From Anisakis pegreffii (taxonomy: Eukaryota > Nematoda > Chromadorea > Rhabditida > Anisakidae), in contig JAPYMA010000832.1 of the NCBI GenBank assembly GCA_035041965.1, positions 1 to 64,000 on the forward strand: 64,000 nt of DNA. The letters run 5' to 3'. This document shows, in pieces, positions 29,300-42,605 of the stretch. The notes below the pieces were generated by a model. That model saw only the letters and a list, made by a program, of their open reading frames with translations, searched no databases and was not told where the DNA came from. Each line of letters begins with the position of its first letter. Within the stretch, counting starts at the first letter, position 1. Position numbers and translations under genes: made by a program.

Positions 29300-30427
29300 C
29301 AGTTGACCACTTAACTCTACTAAAAACTTCCCACATATTCGTTGAGCAAACAGCAAACACATAATCGAAACGCCATGCTGGTTCCCTTAAGTCTTAGCAG
29401 ATTCATTCATTCAATACGACAATGAATTAGCCTAAAATATGAATATTTACTTTCTTATTCCAGTGACAATGAATGATTCAGTGAATTGATGCACACTAAA
29501 ATTTCTACATGTTTCACTAGCAATTTGATAATGTCCATTTGATAGTGTCTTCAATACGACAGTACTCATTCCAATGTGACGAAAGAAATGCACCGAATAT
29601 GCACAACACCATTTTGGTTGTTTCGAAACGAAATCTTCGCATCTGCAATTCATTTTTCCGCACTTCTCATATCACTCTCAGAATTCAGCTTCAATTCGAG
29701 AAAATGCTCATGTGAAAATCTTCAGATTACGAATAATTCACTGCTTCCAGCTAATTGTACGGACTTCTTTAAGATTTCGCTCTCATCAAGAAATGAATGT
29801 TTCAAATTTGAACACACTAACATAGAGTTGAATGTTTTTTTGCTCCTGAAAATTTTCACAATTCACTGAAATCGCTTTGCAAATTTAGTTTATTCATATT
29901 CAGAGGGAATGTGGAAAACAGAGAGATGACGATAGCTTTAGAGTATTACCACTGCAATATAATGTTCCTGGCTGAATTGGAGATTAGTTGAAAGAATGTG
30001 AACGTAAGAAATTATGCACAACATGTGAATATTAGATAACAATAACAGAGATAATAAATGAATAGTAATGAATGAAACAAAAAGCGATTATGTCCATTCC
30101 ACTTGGTACTATTGTCCCAATATCGATGAACATTCTCGAGAAGTAAACTTCTCAGAATATGGAATGCAATAGGATGGCACACACACAAATGCATATACAC
30201 TCACTACATGAACACCTCTACTACGCTACTAAATCATATCACTAACATTTGACAGTAATGAATAATCTTGGATATAGATTGATTGATACTTCAATGATAT
30301 TCTTTCATCACTGTCGTATTAATCACTATGATGTTACCAAGTCTGCGCTACACTATGACTTGGTTTACGTCTAATTATTTCGATATCCTTCGCATCTCAT
30401 CCACCAATGAATCAGTCGAACAGTCAA

Positions 30428-33400
30428 TTACTCATTGACTACAACCGATTGTGGAACCGTCCATCCTCCGAATGCTTCCTCCAGATCCTGTGCTACGGCC
30501 ATCAGAAGATGATCCGAAAGTGGCGATCCAACCACTTGTACCCCGGTTGGTAGTCTATTCGATGGATCATCTGTTGATAAGCCCAAAGGGCACTGTAGCA
30601 CTGGCAAGGTGAGCGTATTCCAAATAGCCGTATAGAGGAAATTGAACGGTGTCAACAAGGGTTGATTATGAAACGGTGCTAGTGTTGGAAAGGACGGAAA
30701 CAGAAGAATACCATCATCTTGCAACAAATCGCAAACTTCACGTCGCAAACGATCACGATCCGCCATTATCTACAATTTCTCATCGTATAAAAACATCTCG
30801 ATTCCCACTGCCGAAGTACCCACAAAAAAAATCAATTCAGTTTCATAAAAACTAAGCACTGGCTTGTTATGTGCATCAAATTCTTAAAATTTTATTAGTT
30901 CCTGTAAGCTAACCTAAATCATTCAATGAACTCACTGCACTGATGTGAAAGGATATCAAAAATCAATGACGATTCCGAATCAAAATGATTAAAAATAAAT
31001 AAATTACAAGACGCTAAACATGTGGGATGATGTTAACAGTTTCCCCTTTCCTATCTTATTCTTTAAAATCAGAACGCTATTACCATTCGTTTACGATCCT
31101 CACTATACATCGGGTGATTCTCGATGAGTGCCTGCGATATCGTCGCAAACATATGCTCTGATTTACCGAATAACAACTTGATGAACTCCATCGCACAATC
31201 CGTATCAGTCTGAAACAAACTGTCATAACCCACAAACTCTTGCCATAACCAAATTCGATAACACAACAACAACAATAACCCAAAATAGGACCGCAAAAGC
31301 AGAAGAATTCCGTTAAATAATCACTTTTATTCCACTCATTTCATGTACCATCGCCGGCTCTCCGGGCACGTTCATACTTGTGAAATAAAAGTCGAGAGCG
31401 TTATGCACCAACGGAAGATCCACTCGAATTGCGCATATGTCGTATTTACGCTCGAAATGTTCCACGGCCTTAACAAAACGCCATCAGAACCCATCATGAA
31501 TTATCTCTGATTTTGAAAGATTACAATTAAAAAATCATTCCAAACTACTGAACAAAGAGAGAATCCGAACTGTGAACAATGAAATTATTACGGGCATGAA
31601 TCAGTCATGTTCATATTTTTTCAAACTTATGATCACATTGTCTTTACGATTTCAAACTGTGCTTTTGAAAAATAAATTGGTTCTTATGATTTATTCAAGC
31701 AATGATTCCGCTTTCGAAAAACAACTTCCACTTCAATTGTAATCCGCCTATACTCGATATTGCGTAAGACGATGACTATTCGGAAGAACTTGACTTAATC
31801 CGTCAAATTTCTGTTTGCCACCTCTTCGTATTCGCTCAAAATCTCACCAATTTCAGAGCGTTACTGCATTCAGATCCGAGCGGTTCCACGAAACAATTCG
31901 ATATACCGTTCATATAGAAGACACGTAACGTTTTCAAATCTGTCGACTTGTTCAATTGCAATGATTCTAATTTATCGTCCGATACTATCACCTAAAAATA
32001 TCGCTTTGATTATGCAGATGAAATTGATTCCATTTCTTGTTCAACTCTAAAACAACTCTAAATGCTCAACAACGAATTTGTTATTATTTTTTGCGATGTT
32101 TAAATTTCAACGTGAAAATGTCACAAAGGACAAGATCGGAGCATTGAAACTATACTTGAGTAAAGTGCAAGAGTGAGTAAAAACTAACCTTAAGAATAAT
32201 TGGTAAATCTTCAGCATAGCGACAAATCGGTCCAATACGCAACATCTTCTTTGGATGTCCAGTTGTTTCGATGACATGACCAACAAGTGATACCACACCT
32301 ACACCACAAACCAACTTCAAATTATATCTCACCACATCAATCCATCATTAACCTTTCATGAAAACACACCTCTAAAATTATTAATCTCATGTCAATTTCT
32401 CACTAGTTCCTTGCCTCTTCTGAATAGGCGATTTGTGATATTTCTAATTAGAACAACGAAAACAATCCCATTAAAGTTTATCTCTTCAGTCAGCCGAATC
32501 GACAATACGAAATGATTCAGGTAAGTGAACATGATAACAACAATTCAATAGGTCACTATTCTATGCACAAAACAAAACTGGTTGTTGAAAATCGCTAACG
32601 TGCACACAGAAAATCGCTCCTTCGATCACTCAGATGAAATTTGCCCAATCGAACCGATACAGAAATTCAGTTAAAAAAGGCAACAAAAACATAAAGCTTA
32701 CAATTAAACTTTCGGACGAATATGACGACGTCTCAATGGAATTGCTCATCGGCGATAAATTTCATAATCTTCAAACGAATATTCATATCCTAAATCTCAC
32801 TTCTCGTTTTATACACTTCTACTTGTGACCAGCCGACGTTTCATGCTGCAGTTTCCGATTCGTCAACAAAATCAACTCATCACGCACCTGAGCTTGGCTT
32901 CAGTCCGAACACCCCATTGAAATAACTCGGTATTCGAATGGAACCGCCAATATCCGATCCTAGTCCAATCACTGAGCCGGCGGCCGCGACCAGGGCCGCT
33001 TCACCACCCGAACTTCCACCAACCGTTCTGCGTGTATCGTACGGATTACACGCTTGACCATGCAGGCGATTCGCCGACTCCCACCACATACAAACCTCAG
33101 GCACCAGAGTCACGGCTAACAATATGGCACCTGCATTCTTCATCCTACAAAACCAGTAACACTCAAATGTAAATTCCATTCAAGCTGTCTCATTTTCAAG
33201 CTTTGTTCTGCTCTCTTTGTCGTGGCAGCTCAAATTTCACTCATCTATAGTAATCCAGGTTAAACGATGCTCTCAAAAAGGTGGCCACAGCTATCATCAA
33301 TTATCTCTTTTAGCGCTTCCCGTGTCGAGTTTGACAGCCTGGGCAATCCAGATATTTGTCATGCAAAGAAATTCTCAATTTCCAAAAATCATTTGAGTGC

Positions 33401-34246
33401 AACACAAATCCAATAAATCACCTCGCCACCACGTCTGCATCTTCGGAAGCGACCATATCACGTCGATTCACCAGTCCAGCCGTACAGTGCATTCCCTTCA
33501 CTTCAATACAGTCTTTGACCGTGAACGGTACTCCAAGAAGGGGTTTAGCATTCATTAACTGCAACAATCAATTGTAACTGCAGTTTCCGATCACAACAAC
33601 CAATAACACAAATAAAATATGATGAATGAAACCATTGTAGACTAAATAGATCTTTCTTTTGTAGAACAAAACATATTCTATGCTCAAAAATCACGCATCG
33701 CTATTCGTATTGTTCGATCATATTACACTGAAATAATCTTCCACACAATAAATCAATCATTGGAATCACCAACTTCATTGAAAGCTTCGCCCTTCTCATC
33801 GATACTGTCCAGAATCGTGTCCACTTCTCGGGCGTTTTGACGTGCCTCGTCGAAATTATTCTCCACAACCGAATTGGTAATGCCGTTCACTTGTTCAATT
33901 CGAGCAATATAGGCTTCAATCAGATCGATACTTTTGATCTGAAATAAACAATAATAAAAAACGTAATGTTCAAATCCAGGTACTGGCCACAGCTTTTAGC
34001 GAATCTTATGGAAAAATCTTATGGAAAACTCGAATATGATCACTAAATTTTTCTGGAAAATGGAACACTAACCTCTCGTTTGCGAATCCTATCAGCCGCT
34101 TGTTTCGCACTCATTAGCAGTAGACTATTCTCTGGTTTCGGTACATTTCGTTTCCTGAGAACCACTCCAACAACCCAACATACAATACGCACAAACGTGA
34201 AATATATTCTCGCAACTAAACGACAAATTAAATCCACGATTGACAT
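30428..34246 (-). CDS. FAAH2: Fatty-acid amide hydrolase 2-like amidase, complete, 9 exons
   Basis: Amidase-signature serine hydrolase expected to cleave fatty-acid amides such as anandamide at intracellular membranes. Exons in coding order: 34073-34246, 33774-33938, 33422-33558, 32888-33144, 32189-32298, 31848-31991, 31325-31468, 31084-31209, 30428-30769. All introns are GT-AG and all phases agree, giving 532 aa, the length of human FAAH2. The start ATG follows an in-frame TGA 18 nt upstream. Residues about 8-30 form a hydrophobic N-terminal membrane anchor. The triad is visible: Lys128 in GVPFTVKD, Ser203 in GGSSGGE and Ser227 in SDIGGSIR, with the 75- and 24-residue spacings of the family. 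RYAEDL and the C-terminal PTGVQVVGSPLSDHLLMAVA are also conserved. There is no truncation or frameshift. Assignment to FAAH2 rather than another animal FAAH-like amidase rests on recalled similarity. Confidence 0.93.
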
Positions 34247-37158
34247 TGCAAATCAGTTTCCGCTCACTTAATCCTCGATTGCTCAGTATCAACCGAATAC
34301 TATGTGAGCAGCAGTAGCACCACTACGACCCAAGTACCTGCAATAAACTGAACAATCACTGCATCAAACTGATTCAATCTGAATCGAAGCTAACGTTTCA
34401 ACACACAATCTCGCTGATGTTTCGCCAGCATGTTAACTTCATTAGCAATATCGAAGTGTATCACAATTTGATCAATAAAAACAAGAAAATACATTCATCG
34501 ATTTCTCTTATATTCCTTGAAGTTCTCCTACTTGTTCCCAACAAATACTCTGGATCTTTCAATCGCTTCAATTTCAAATCGCTCAAAATTGGATACCTCT
34601 ACCGATCGAACACACTTCCTTCTTGTAATAAAGTCAACTATACAAAGCGATAAACGCTCGTGCAAGCGCGACGATACAATAGACGATACAGTGATCGCAT
34701 TATCAAATTCTATTGTAATATTACTATTTGCAGTGGTGTAATAATATGCATTTGCAATATGATAATTAATTACTGCTGCAGTAGTGAGTTTAGCATATCA
34801 CTTCATATTATTATTATTACTATTTTTGTGTGACACTTCAGATGAACGATTAAATACATACAGGTTCTGTTCAACCTATTGCAATCCATTATCATTTATG
34901 ACTGAATGGATTCTTTTTTAAACAAATTTGCTAAAATTTCATGCACAAATATAAAAATTTCAGCAAACAACGAAATTTCAGACTGGCGACACAGTATCTA
35001 AATCGTAAAGCCATTTGACACGAAGCAACTCGCGGAATCCACACCCCGTCATCACCATTCAAACACTGAATATGATGAGATCTGGCTGATCACATCTGAT
35101 TTAGCTGAAAGACTACTGGAGCATCAATCACCACACCATAAGATCACTGGAGAATTTCTTAACCAGTCCAACGCAATCGACATCAACCAAGCGAATATTC
35201 CAGGCAGTCTCAACCCTGAATATACCTGCCCATATGTTCAGATAGAAGATTCTCAATGCTCAATCATTCAAATTCAAAAAGATTCCCCAACCGAGACTCA
35301 ATATTGCTTAATGACAAACCTGAAATACCTCAAAATCTATCCGAAAGCTTGAACTCTCACTGCTTCATTCCAGTCATTTGAACACCACCACCTCAAATAC
35401 AATGGCTATCTTCTTCACACCCACAACAATTCTTCAAGCACAATTACACTCTACACAATGCAACGGATCTGAAACAAACTAATTTTTAAGAGAAAACTAT
35501 CCGAATTCGACATCAGTACCTGAAATACCAGAGAAATGAGCCTGGTTAATAGTGCTGCACAAGGAGAAGCTTCAAAGATAATTAATTTCATAATATGGCC
35601 GAAATCACTAACCAAGTCTTTCTATCAATAGCTAACGACAAGTTTTGCGGAGCGCTTAGCAATGGATTACAACGGAATAATGGCAAAATGACGGAGAACC
35701 AATAGACCGACGGAAAATACCGTTTTCTTGAACGACAATCAATGAATTTTTTCGGTTGTTTGAGTTTCGAAATCGAAAATTTTTATGAAAAAGAATCAAA
35801 AAATGAAAAGTTTAATTGAATGCGCATTAAGTAGGCTCAAAAAGTTAGTTGAAGTAGAAGAAGCGAGAAAAATAATAATAATAATAGTAAGCAAACAAGA
35901 TCACATATTTGAATGAATGAAAAGCACATTAAACAATAAATCAATTGAATAGACTCGTACAGAAACGATATTTTGACAAGCGATCACTTTAAGTAGCACT
36001 CTGCTGATACTTTGTACAAAAATGAAACTCAAATAACACTATTAAATAATAACAACCACAATAATAATAATAATATTAACAACGATCATAAACAAAAATA
36101 AACGAAAACATCAATATTAAGAAATAATCGCATTGATCAATTAATGATCAAATTGAAAAAATCAAACTGACCAAATTGAAATAGTAAAATCAATCACAAT
36201 TAGCAGAAATTACGCACTAGTTGAGCGATTATTCATTTAAATATACAATTAAATACGATTGAATACTGCAGCAAATCAAGACCTATCAAAATATCATAAG
36301 AATATAGGTATAATCCATCCACAATGTGGATATCTCAAACCCTTCTTAGTGCCGGAAAAAACAACACAACAAGAATCATGGCTACAATACTAGTAAAAAT
36401 AATAGTAACAAAAATAATAATAACAATCATAATAGTAATAATAACAGTAATCAATAATAGTTACAAAATAAATTCGAATAATGTACAATCCACGATTCAA
36501 TACTGATTCAACTTATCTCGCGAGATAATTATCCAAAATAATCACAATCGTGACCAATTGTACGTACGCACCACTCAACTAACTCAATTTAAAATTAGAA
36601 TCAAATTAAACGAAAAACTTAAAATTCAAAAAAATTATCTCAACAATTAAATTACAACTCAATTAAACATATTGCACAACCCAACAAACTGCAATTAACT
36701 CAACGAATGCCTGCGTGCGATATCAACATATAAAAACAATTTCATCTCACAATAAACATTAAAGAAACAACCATAAGACATTATCAAAGCAACAATACAA
36801 AACTATTTCTCTAAATGAGAACATAACAAACAAATGCAGATGACCAGTACTAAATTCTCAAAACATCACAATGTCAAAACATTCGTCAAAAAACAACCAG
36901 CAATCCCCTTTTTGCATGATCAAATACCTACAACTGCAATCTGCAAATAATCCATCTTCCAAACCAGCCTCACAGTCCTCCAAAATGAACAAACCAATAT
37001 CATTGATAAATACATCAACACACCTCATTGTCAGTAAAACACCACAACTTAAATTCCACATACACATCTCAACGAATCACATTTCATTTTTGGAACGCTT
37101 CAATCCTTCGAATCCCGTTTCCCTATACAAAAAATAATAACAGTGATAAAACTGCAAC

Positions 37159-37185
37159 AATAATAATAATAATAATAATAATAAT
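37159..37185 (+). repeat. (AAT)9 microsatellite
   Basis: Nine perfect AAT units in the gap between FAAH2 and EXO70. Confidence 0.95.
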
Positions 37186-37541
37186 GACTGGAGTGAATAA
37201 CAATAACAGCACTAATAATTACCAATAACAATCAAAATGAGGATACTCATAAACACATTCGAATCTCAACAATAAGGCTTCAAACCCTTTCGATTCTCAA
37301 ATCACCATTTTAAAGCATTCTCAAACCTAACGAACACAACTATTCGTAAACTTTTCCTGTTCAAATGCAACGTTCACAAACAAAAATTGCCTTAAATTGC
37401 ACGAAATAATCACTTTGCTTTGAGAACTCTATCCAAAAAACACGTTCACACCAAACAATTAAGCAGTGACATCGAACAGACGATCGATGACAACTTCAAG
37501 AGATTCGGCTGTATAACGAAAATGCTTCTCGACACTCTTCC

Positions 37542-37561
37542 AACAACTCGATCGAGTTGTT
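37542..37561. repeat. Perfect 20-bp palindrome downstream of the EXO70 stop codon
   Basis: AACAACTCGATCGAGTTGTT is self-complementary over all 20 bases. It starts about 97 nt beyond the EXO70 stop codon, so it could lie in the 3' UTR or just past the gene end. Confidence 0.75.
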
Positions 37562-37657
37562 CTGCAAAAATAAACATCATTAAAACAAACTTTTTCAATT
37601 GCTCCTCAAAAATTTCTTTAGAAATTTTTCATAAACATTTCTCATCATTTCGCAATT

Positions 37658-40600
37658 TCAATTTCTAATCTTATTATTTTCAATATGGCAAAATTTCGTC
37701 ATCCGTTCGTTTAATATCGCTATTTCCGCTTCGGTGAACCGAAAAGAACCACTGAAAAGAGAAACACAAAGGAATGTGATTCTCTAAGAATTTCAATTGT
37801 TGAATTCAATCATTTCTATGCCATGAAAATTCCATTAACAATTCGAAATATTCAAGTCTCTTCTCTCAAAACTGATCATCTATCGACATCACTTTTCTAC
37901 TGCTACTGAAACAATTTTAAACTGTCACAAATCTTACTGCACAATTTGGCAAATAATCATTCGACTGTCAGAAAAACTCCTCATAAATTTTTCAAAAAAT
38001 ATTCTTTGAATACTCAAAAATATTCAAAAAATAAAAAAATAAATTCTTCATGAATTCACCTGATATAAAAATCACTATACCGCTCACAAATCAGCTTCTT
38101 GATATTGTCACGAATCTCTTGCGACAATTTCATGTCACAAATGCAATAGCCACGTTGAACACTCAACAACTTCTCCAATTCAATGTTGAAAGTCTTCAAA
38201 AAATACCACCAACAGTTCAATGATAATAGAATTTGCACTGATATGGTAAGCGATTCAAATTGCTCACATATGTACGATAACAATAATAATGAACATCCCA
38301 CTTACATCACCATAAATAAGAATCATAGCAATGAATCATTTCAAAATATGTCACCTGTATCGCAGATTTTAACGTTTGCTTATCGTCGAATGCAATTGTG
38401 TTAACTGATAACGTTGCGAGAACACGATCCCAACTAGAAACCAATAAAATAGTAACAATAATAATAACAATAACAATAACGTTCCTAATAATAACACCAC
38501 TAGCGATTCCCATCATAAAGATGTTAACAGTAAAAACACATTAATAAAACAAAGCTGTTAAAAACCACAAATGTCATAAACAATATATGATAAATAAAAT
38601 ATAAAACAACATAAATAAAACAATATAAATGAACACTTAAATAACTGCACAAATCTCAAGAAATCTCCCGAATATGAAATCGAAACGGAACAACAAATCA
38701 AGAGAACGAACAAATCTCTATGACAAACCTTTGCAAATATCTTTCGATGAGTCGATTAATTTCTGATTTATAAAACGAACGCACTTCTGAATTGTGCTCA
38801 CACACCACCGCAAACATACCGTCGTTATGCAGTGTATTATGAATGTAGGTATTGTTGTTCAGTAGGAATATCACCGATAGTGTTTCATCGCTATAATAAT
38901 CGGCTTTATTTTTCAAGTTCAATCCCAAAGCTGATAGCATTCGCGCTGAAATAAAAAACAAGTCATTCAACGAATGTTATGAATAATTCAAACTTAAAGA
39001 GAAATATACAGAATGATTTTATTTAAGTAAAAACAAAGCTATCTACGGTTCCATTAGTTTCACTCATATGACATCTATAAAATGCTTCACATAATGATTC
39101 AATTCCACAGATATCCTCAAATCGCTGAAACAAAATCAATCACAAAAATGAAGTGAACCGAACTGATTTTCAACAACTCAAATAAAAAATTCACTTACCA
39201 AAGAATCGTGGAAGGAGATACGATGGATTACTATTCGGTGAATTTGCGGTTAAAAGTTGCGTTACCGTCTGACGATATTCCATCAAACTACTCAACAAAT
39301 TAAGTGCCTGAAATCAATCAAAAAACAATTCATTTCACACTACTGAAATATTTCCAAATTTTCTCCTCAGAAAAACAAAACAAATTCAGAAATACGAATT
39401 TGCGCACATTCGAAGTCACTTGATGAACGTTCCCGTCATCCGGAACGAATTTATTCGTATCGTTCGTCAGTTTATCCAACGACTCATCCAACAACGAATA
39501 ACATTTCGTTTGTAATCTCTTCACAAATAACTCATATGGAATTTCACCAACTGCATTCTGAAAATATTACATCTTATCATCACATGCAAAACAAAATCCT
39601 TGTAAAGCAAACATCTTCAACTGCAATCCTCAGGTGCTTATTCATACGAAAGTTTTCTTTCTAGACGGAATTCCAAATCATTTGCACAAAACTGAATTAA
39701 ATGAGACACGCATGTTATTCTCCGCCAGAACTTTAAGTTCAAATACAACTTTCCCTTGGAATCTAAATACACCGAATTAGAGTTTAACAAGAACTTCGAA
39801 CGCACATCATAATCAGCTCAAAATCCTAAAAAAAGTTTCGAAAAATATGATTATTTAAAAAATTCAATTGCAAACTCACTTTCGACAACGAACTCAACTG
39901 ATTGCAATGCGCATAAGTATGTCTTAAGAGTGGCAGTAATGGTACTACTGGGCAGTCTAGAGTGCTAAAGAGACGATTCGCTCGTTCGATGACATTCTGC
40001 AGTGGTTTAGAGAACATCTCACGTTGCACACGTGCACAGGCACTCACATCATCAATCGCCTTGTTCATTAGATCCGTTTCAATCTGAACTCATTGCTCTC
40101 ATCAAACAACCAACTGAATTGTCTCAATTATTATCACTAGACTACTCTATCACCAACCATATTAATCACTTATCGTGTTTGCAACAAATCATCATGGCTT
40201 AGGCTTTGCTAAACTTCAACAAAATTCGAATCTATCAATACCATTAAAACTACCTCAACTACTCCTATTACTAAAATTTTCCATAACAATCTCACTAATT
40301 TGGTTGTTTTCATTCCGCAAAAAAAAACAAATATTTCAAACTTCATTTGTACAAAACTGAAAATAGATACTAACAAATTCAAATGAATGAAACAACAAAG
40401 CACCTGAATCAAAGCCAACAGAGCACCAAAAGTAAGTAGAATCGCGTAAACTATATCGTTTGAAGCACGCCAACTGTCCGGTGTTGGCATTACTAAAAAG
40501 ATACCACTGACAAACCAATAAACAAATGAAAAAAAGCGATAATTGAATTTTCAAAAATTCAGATTTAAAAGCGAACAAATTTCTTTGAAAACAATCAAAC

Positions 40601-40780
40601 TTTCAACTGCGTGTCTGACCATATTTATCAATCGATCGTCCGGTCGCCTTCCTTAGTGCTCTAAAACAATGCAATCATTGTCAAAAATATTGAATTCATA
40701 AGCTTATTTCATATTGATATTCAGAATATGAAACAAGAATTATTCAAGCAACAACCAATTAGACTGGAACAAACATAAAA

Positions 40781-40813
<33 letters not shown>

Positions 40814-42605
40814 CAAATTCTCTAAAACAATAACAATTATGTTGCGTATGATAACACTCATAAAGGCTAGCAATAAGTGAACAATAAGAAAAGACGAACT
40901 GTCTCAACGAAATTGCTGATGTTTTAGATGTTGGCGGTGTCGTAATCGATAACTTTGCTCGATTGATGTTATCGTGTTGATAAATAGTTGCCAAAGTCTT
41001 TAACATGTTCTCAGATCGAATATTTGCGTATGTTTGAACAACATTACTGTGCGGATTACGTCTCAATAACCAACGTCCAATGTCACGAATTCGACTGATA
41101 TCGCGCACTGTTGGAATCTCTTTCAAACGAGCAACAATCACCTCTAAATTCAATCACATCAAGTAACTGCTTCAAATTAGGCTGAGAATGAATTCAGACT
41201 AGAAGTTAAACTCACACAGTGATATTTTTAGAATGAAATTCAGTCATGAATTGAATCAAATATACTAACATTAGGATTTTAAGATCAAGACGTCGGACAA
41301 AATTCGAGCATATACTTCCAATTAGGGAACAACATAAGCAGAGAGCAAAATTTCACACTCTCTCAAAACATATGATAAATCGAAATCAAACTAATTGTAA
41401 GTTTGAGAAACTATTCATTCAACAAATTTCCTTGGCTATAATCCGTTATGCAAGTAGCAAATGATCAAATTTCTGTCCAACTGAATGTTATCAAAGAGAG
41501 AATCGCAACCAAACTTCGCACTTACCAAATTCTTGATCGAGACTCTCGATGATCATCGCTGCATCGGCAACAATCGAGTCTGCTTGAACGACACTACGAA
41601 ACTCTTTCTCCAACGCACAACAACCCGATTCGAATGTCAGATTCTGTAATGCAATACGTCACTTCATCATTAGTACAACCACTATAATCCCAGAGTGTTG
41701 AGCTCTGCGAGAATCAATCCACAATGAAATCGAAAACAAATTATTGAATTGTTGAGTTCAGAAGCAAATTGATTCCAGCCCGAACCATACTCTCCAATTG
41801 ATCACGATAGGTCGGTTGCGATGAGAAAAATGTGATTGCTTCAGCCAGCTGTTCCATACGCTTCAAGAAATTATCCCTATCCAACGTCACATTTCCCTCT
41901 CGGATTGAATTCTCCAATTCCGCGGCTTTCCCGTAGAACTGCTGCATGGCATCGATCATTTTCAGTGCTTTCGCTATGTCTAAACGTTTAAATTTGAAAA
42001 AATTGAAGTTTGAAAACATCTTGCGATAACGATTTTCGATGAGCTTTGAAATCAACTCAGATTGCGAATATTTTCGAGCCAAACACCCACTTGACTGCTT
42101 CGTTTGTAAGCATGCTGTTCGTTGATGTAAACGTACAACAGTCTCATCGAGTCTCGACAATCGCTGCTCGAAACTATCCAACATCCCAATGATCTGCGTT
42201 CGTAACGAATCACTTTTCGAGACATTCTCTTCCAGAGACTTCAGCCACTCATCATCCTCAAGTGGATATCACCCAGGATTACGACAATTATCCATCGGAT
42301 CAACTTCTGTTCACACAGAAGCGCAAACCATCAATTGTTCGTCATAATGAGGTAAATCAAATGATGGATAAGAGAATTTAATTTGCCTATCCAATGTCAC
42401 CAAGTTTCAAACTGCATTCAATTATTTGATCAAATCCATCTTACTGAAGCTCAGTACGATTGGTTCGTCTTATCGGATCATTGGAATCAGAGTAAAGAAG
42501 CAAAATTAAATGTGAATCAAGCAGCATTGTGATATGCGTAGGAATATGAGAAACCTGTTGAAGTTTGCCTTGAATGTTTGCGGTCGGCTGTGAACGATGA
42601 TGCAT
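37658..42605 (-). CDS. EXOC7: Exocyst complex component EXO70 (EXOC7), complete, 14 exons
   Basis: Subunit of the octameric exocyst, which tethers secretory vesicles to the plasma membrane. Exons in coding order: 42555-42605, 42091-42256, 41786-41979, 41526-41643, 40900-41143, 40608-40660, 40404-40492, 39880-40083, 39408-39557, 39199-39307, 38729-38945, 38355-38433, 38060-38193, 37658-37751. All phases match, giving about 633 aa (mammalian EXO70 is about 650-700). The ATG is preceded by an in-frame TGA. The N-terminal coiled coil (KLQQDDEWLKSLEENVSKSD) spans exons 1-2 and aligns without gaps to vertebrate EXO70. Later landmarks are RIRDIGRWLL, VPDDGNVHQVTSN, LSVIFLLNNNTYI and IRDNIKKLICERYSDF. 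Two acceptors are unusual (CTTGAG before exon 2, TTTGAAG before exon 13). The C-terminal end diverges (see findings). It lies about 3.4 kb upstream of FAAH2 on the same strand. Confidence 0.95.
40783..40812 (+). repeat. (TAA)10 microsatellite in EXO70 intron 5
   Basis: Ten perfect TAA units inside the intron 40661-40899. Confidence 0.95.

Larger units (their letters stand above)
1..30427. other. Gene-poor AT-rich region, no gene identified
   Basis: About 30 kb in which I recognise no conserved protein or functional RNA. Open frames here are mostly low-complexity (Asn, Ile or Ser rich) or antisense pairs. Imperfect ATT/AAT/AAC tracts recur (for example 1097-1147, 2536-2612, 13155-13250, 18284-18307). 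GC-richer patches worth testing as exons or old transposons are about 2181-2306, 9060-9215, 19500-19720, 22820-22900, 23150-23428, 23750-24000 and 29040-29330. A long intron of a gene reaching in from outside cannot be excluded. Confidence 0.6.
34247..37657. other. Intergenic region between FAAH2 and EXO70
   Basis: 3.4 kb between the EXO70 stop and the FAAH2 start (same strand). It would hold the EXO70 3' UTR and the FAAH2 promoter. It contains AAT tracts (about 36066-36080, 37159-37185) and the 20-bp palindrome. No conserved coding sequence is seen; open frames at 34417-34741 and 36871-37137 are not recognised. Confidence 0.6.

Noticed and set aside
41741..42184. 147-codon continuous minus-strand frame as a stand-alone protein
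   Set aside because: It reads through EXO70 intron 2 (41980-42090) and past the true donor at 41785. The spliced model aligns with EXO70 without gaps and the read-through does not.
42274..42350. Plus-strand exon-like frame (DYDNYPSDQ...) with a GTAAAT donor
   Set aside because: It lies antisense inside EXO70 intron 1 with no supporting neighbouring exon.
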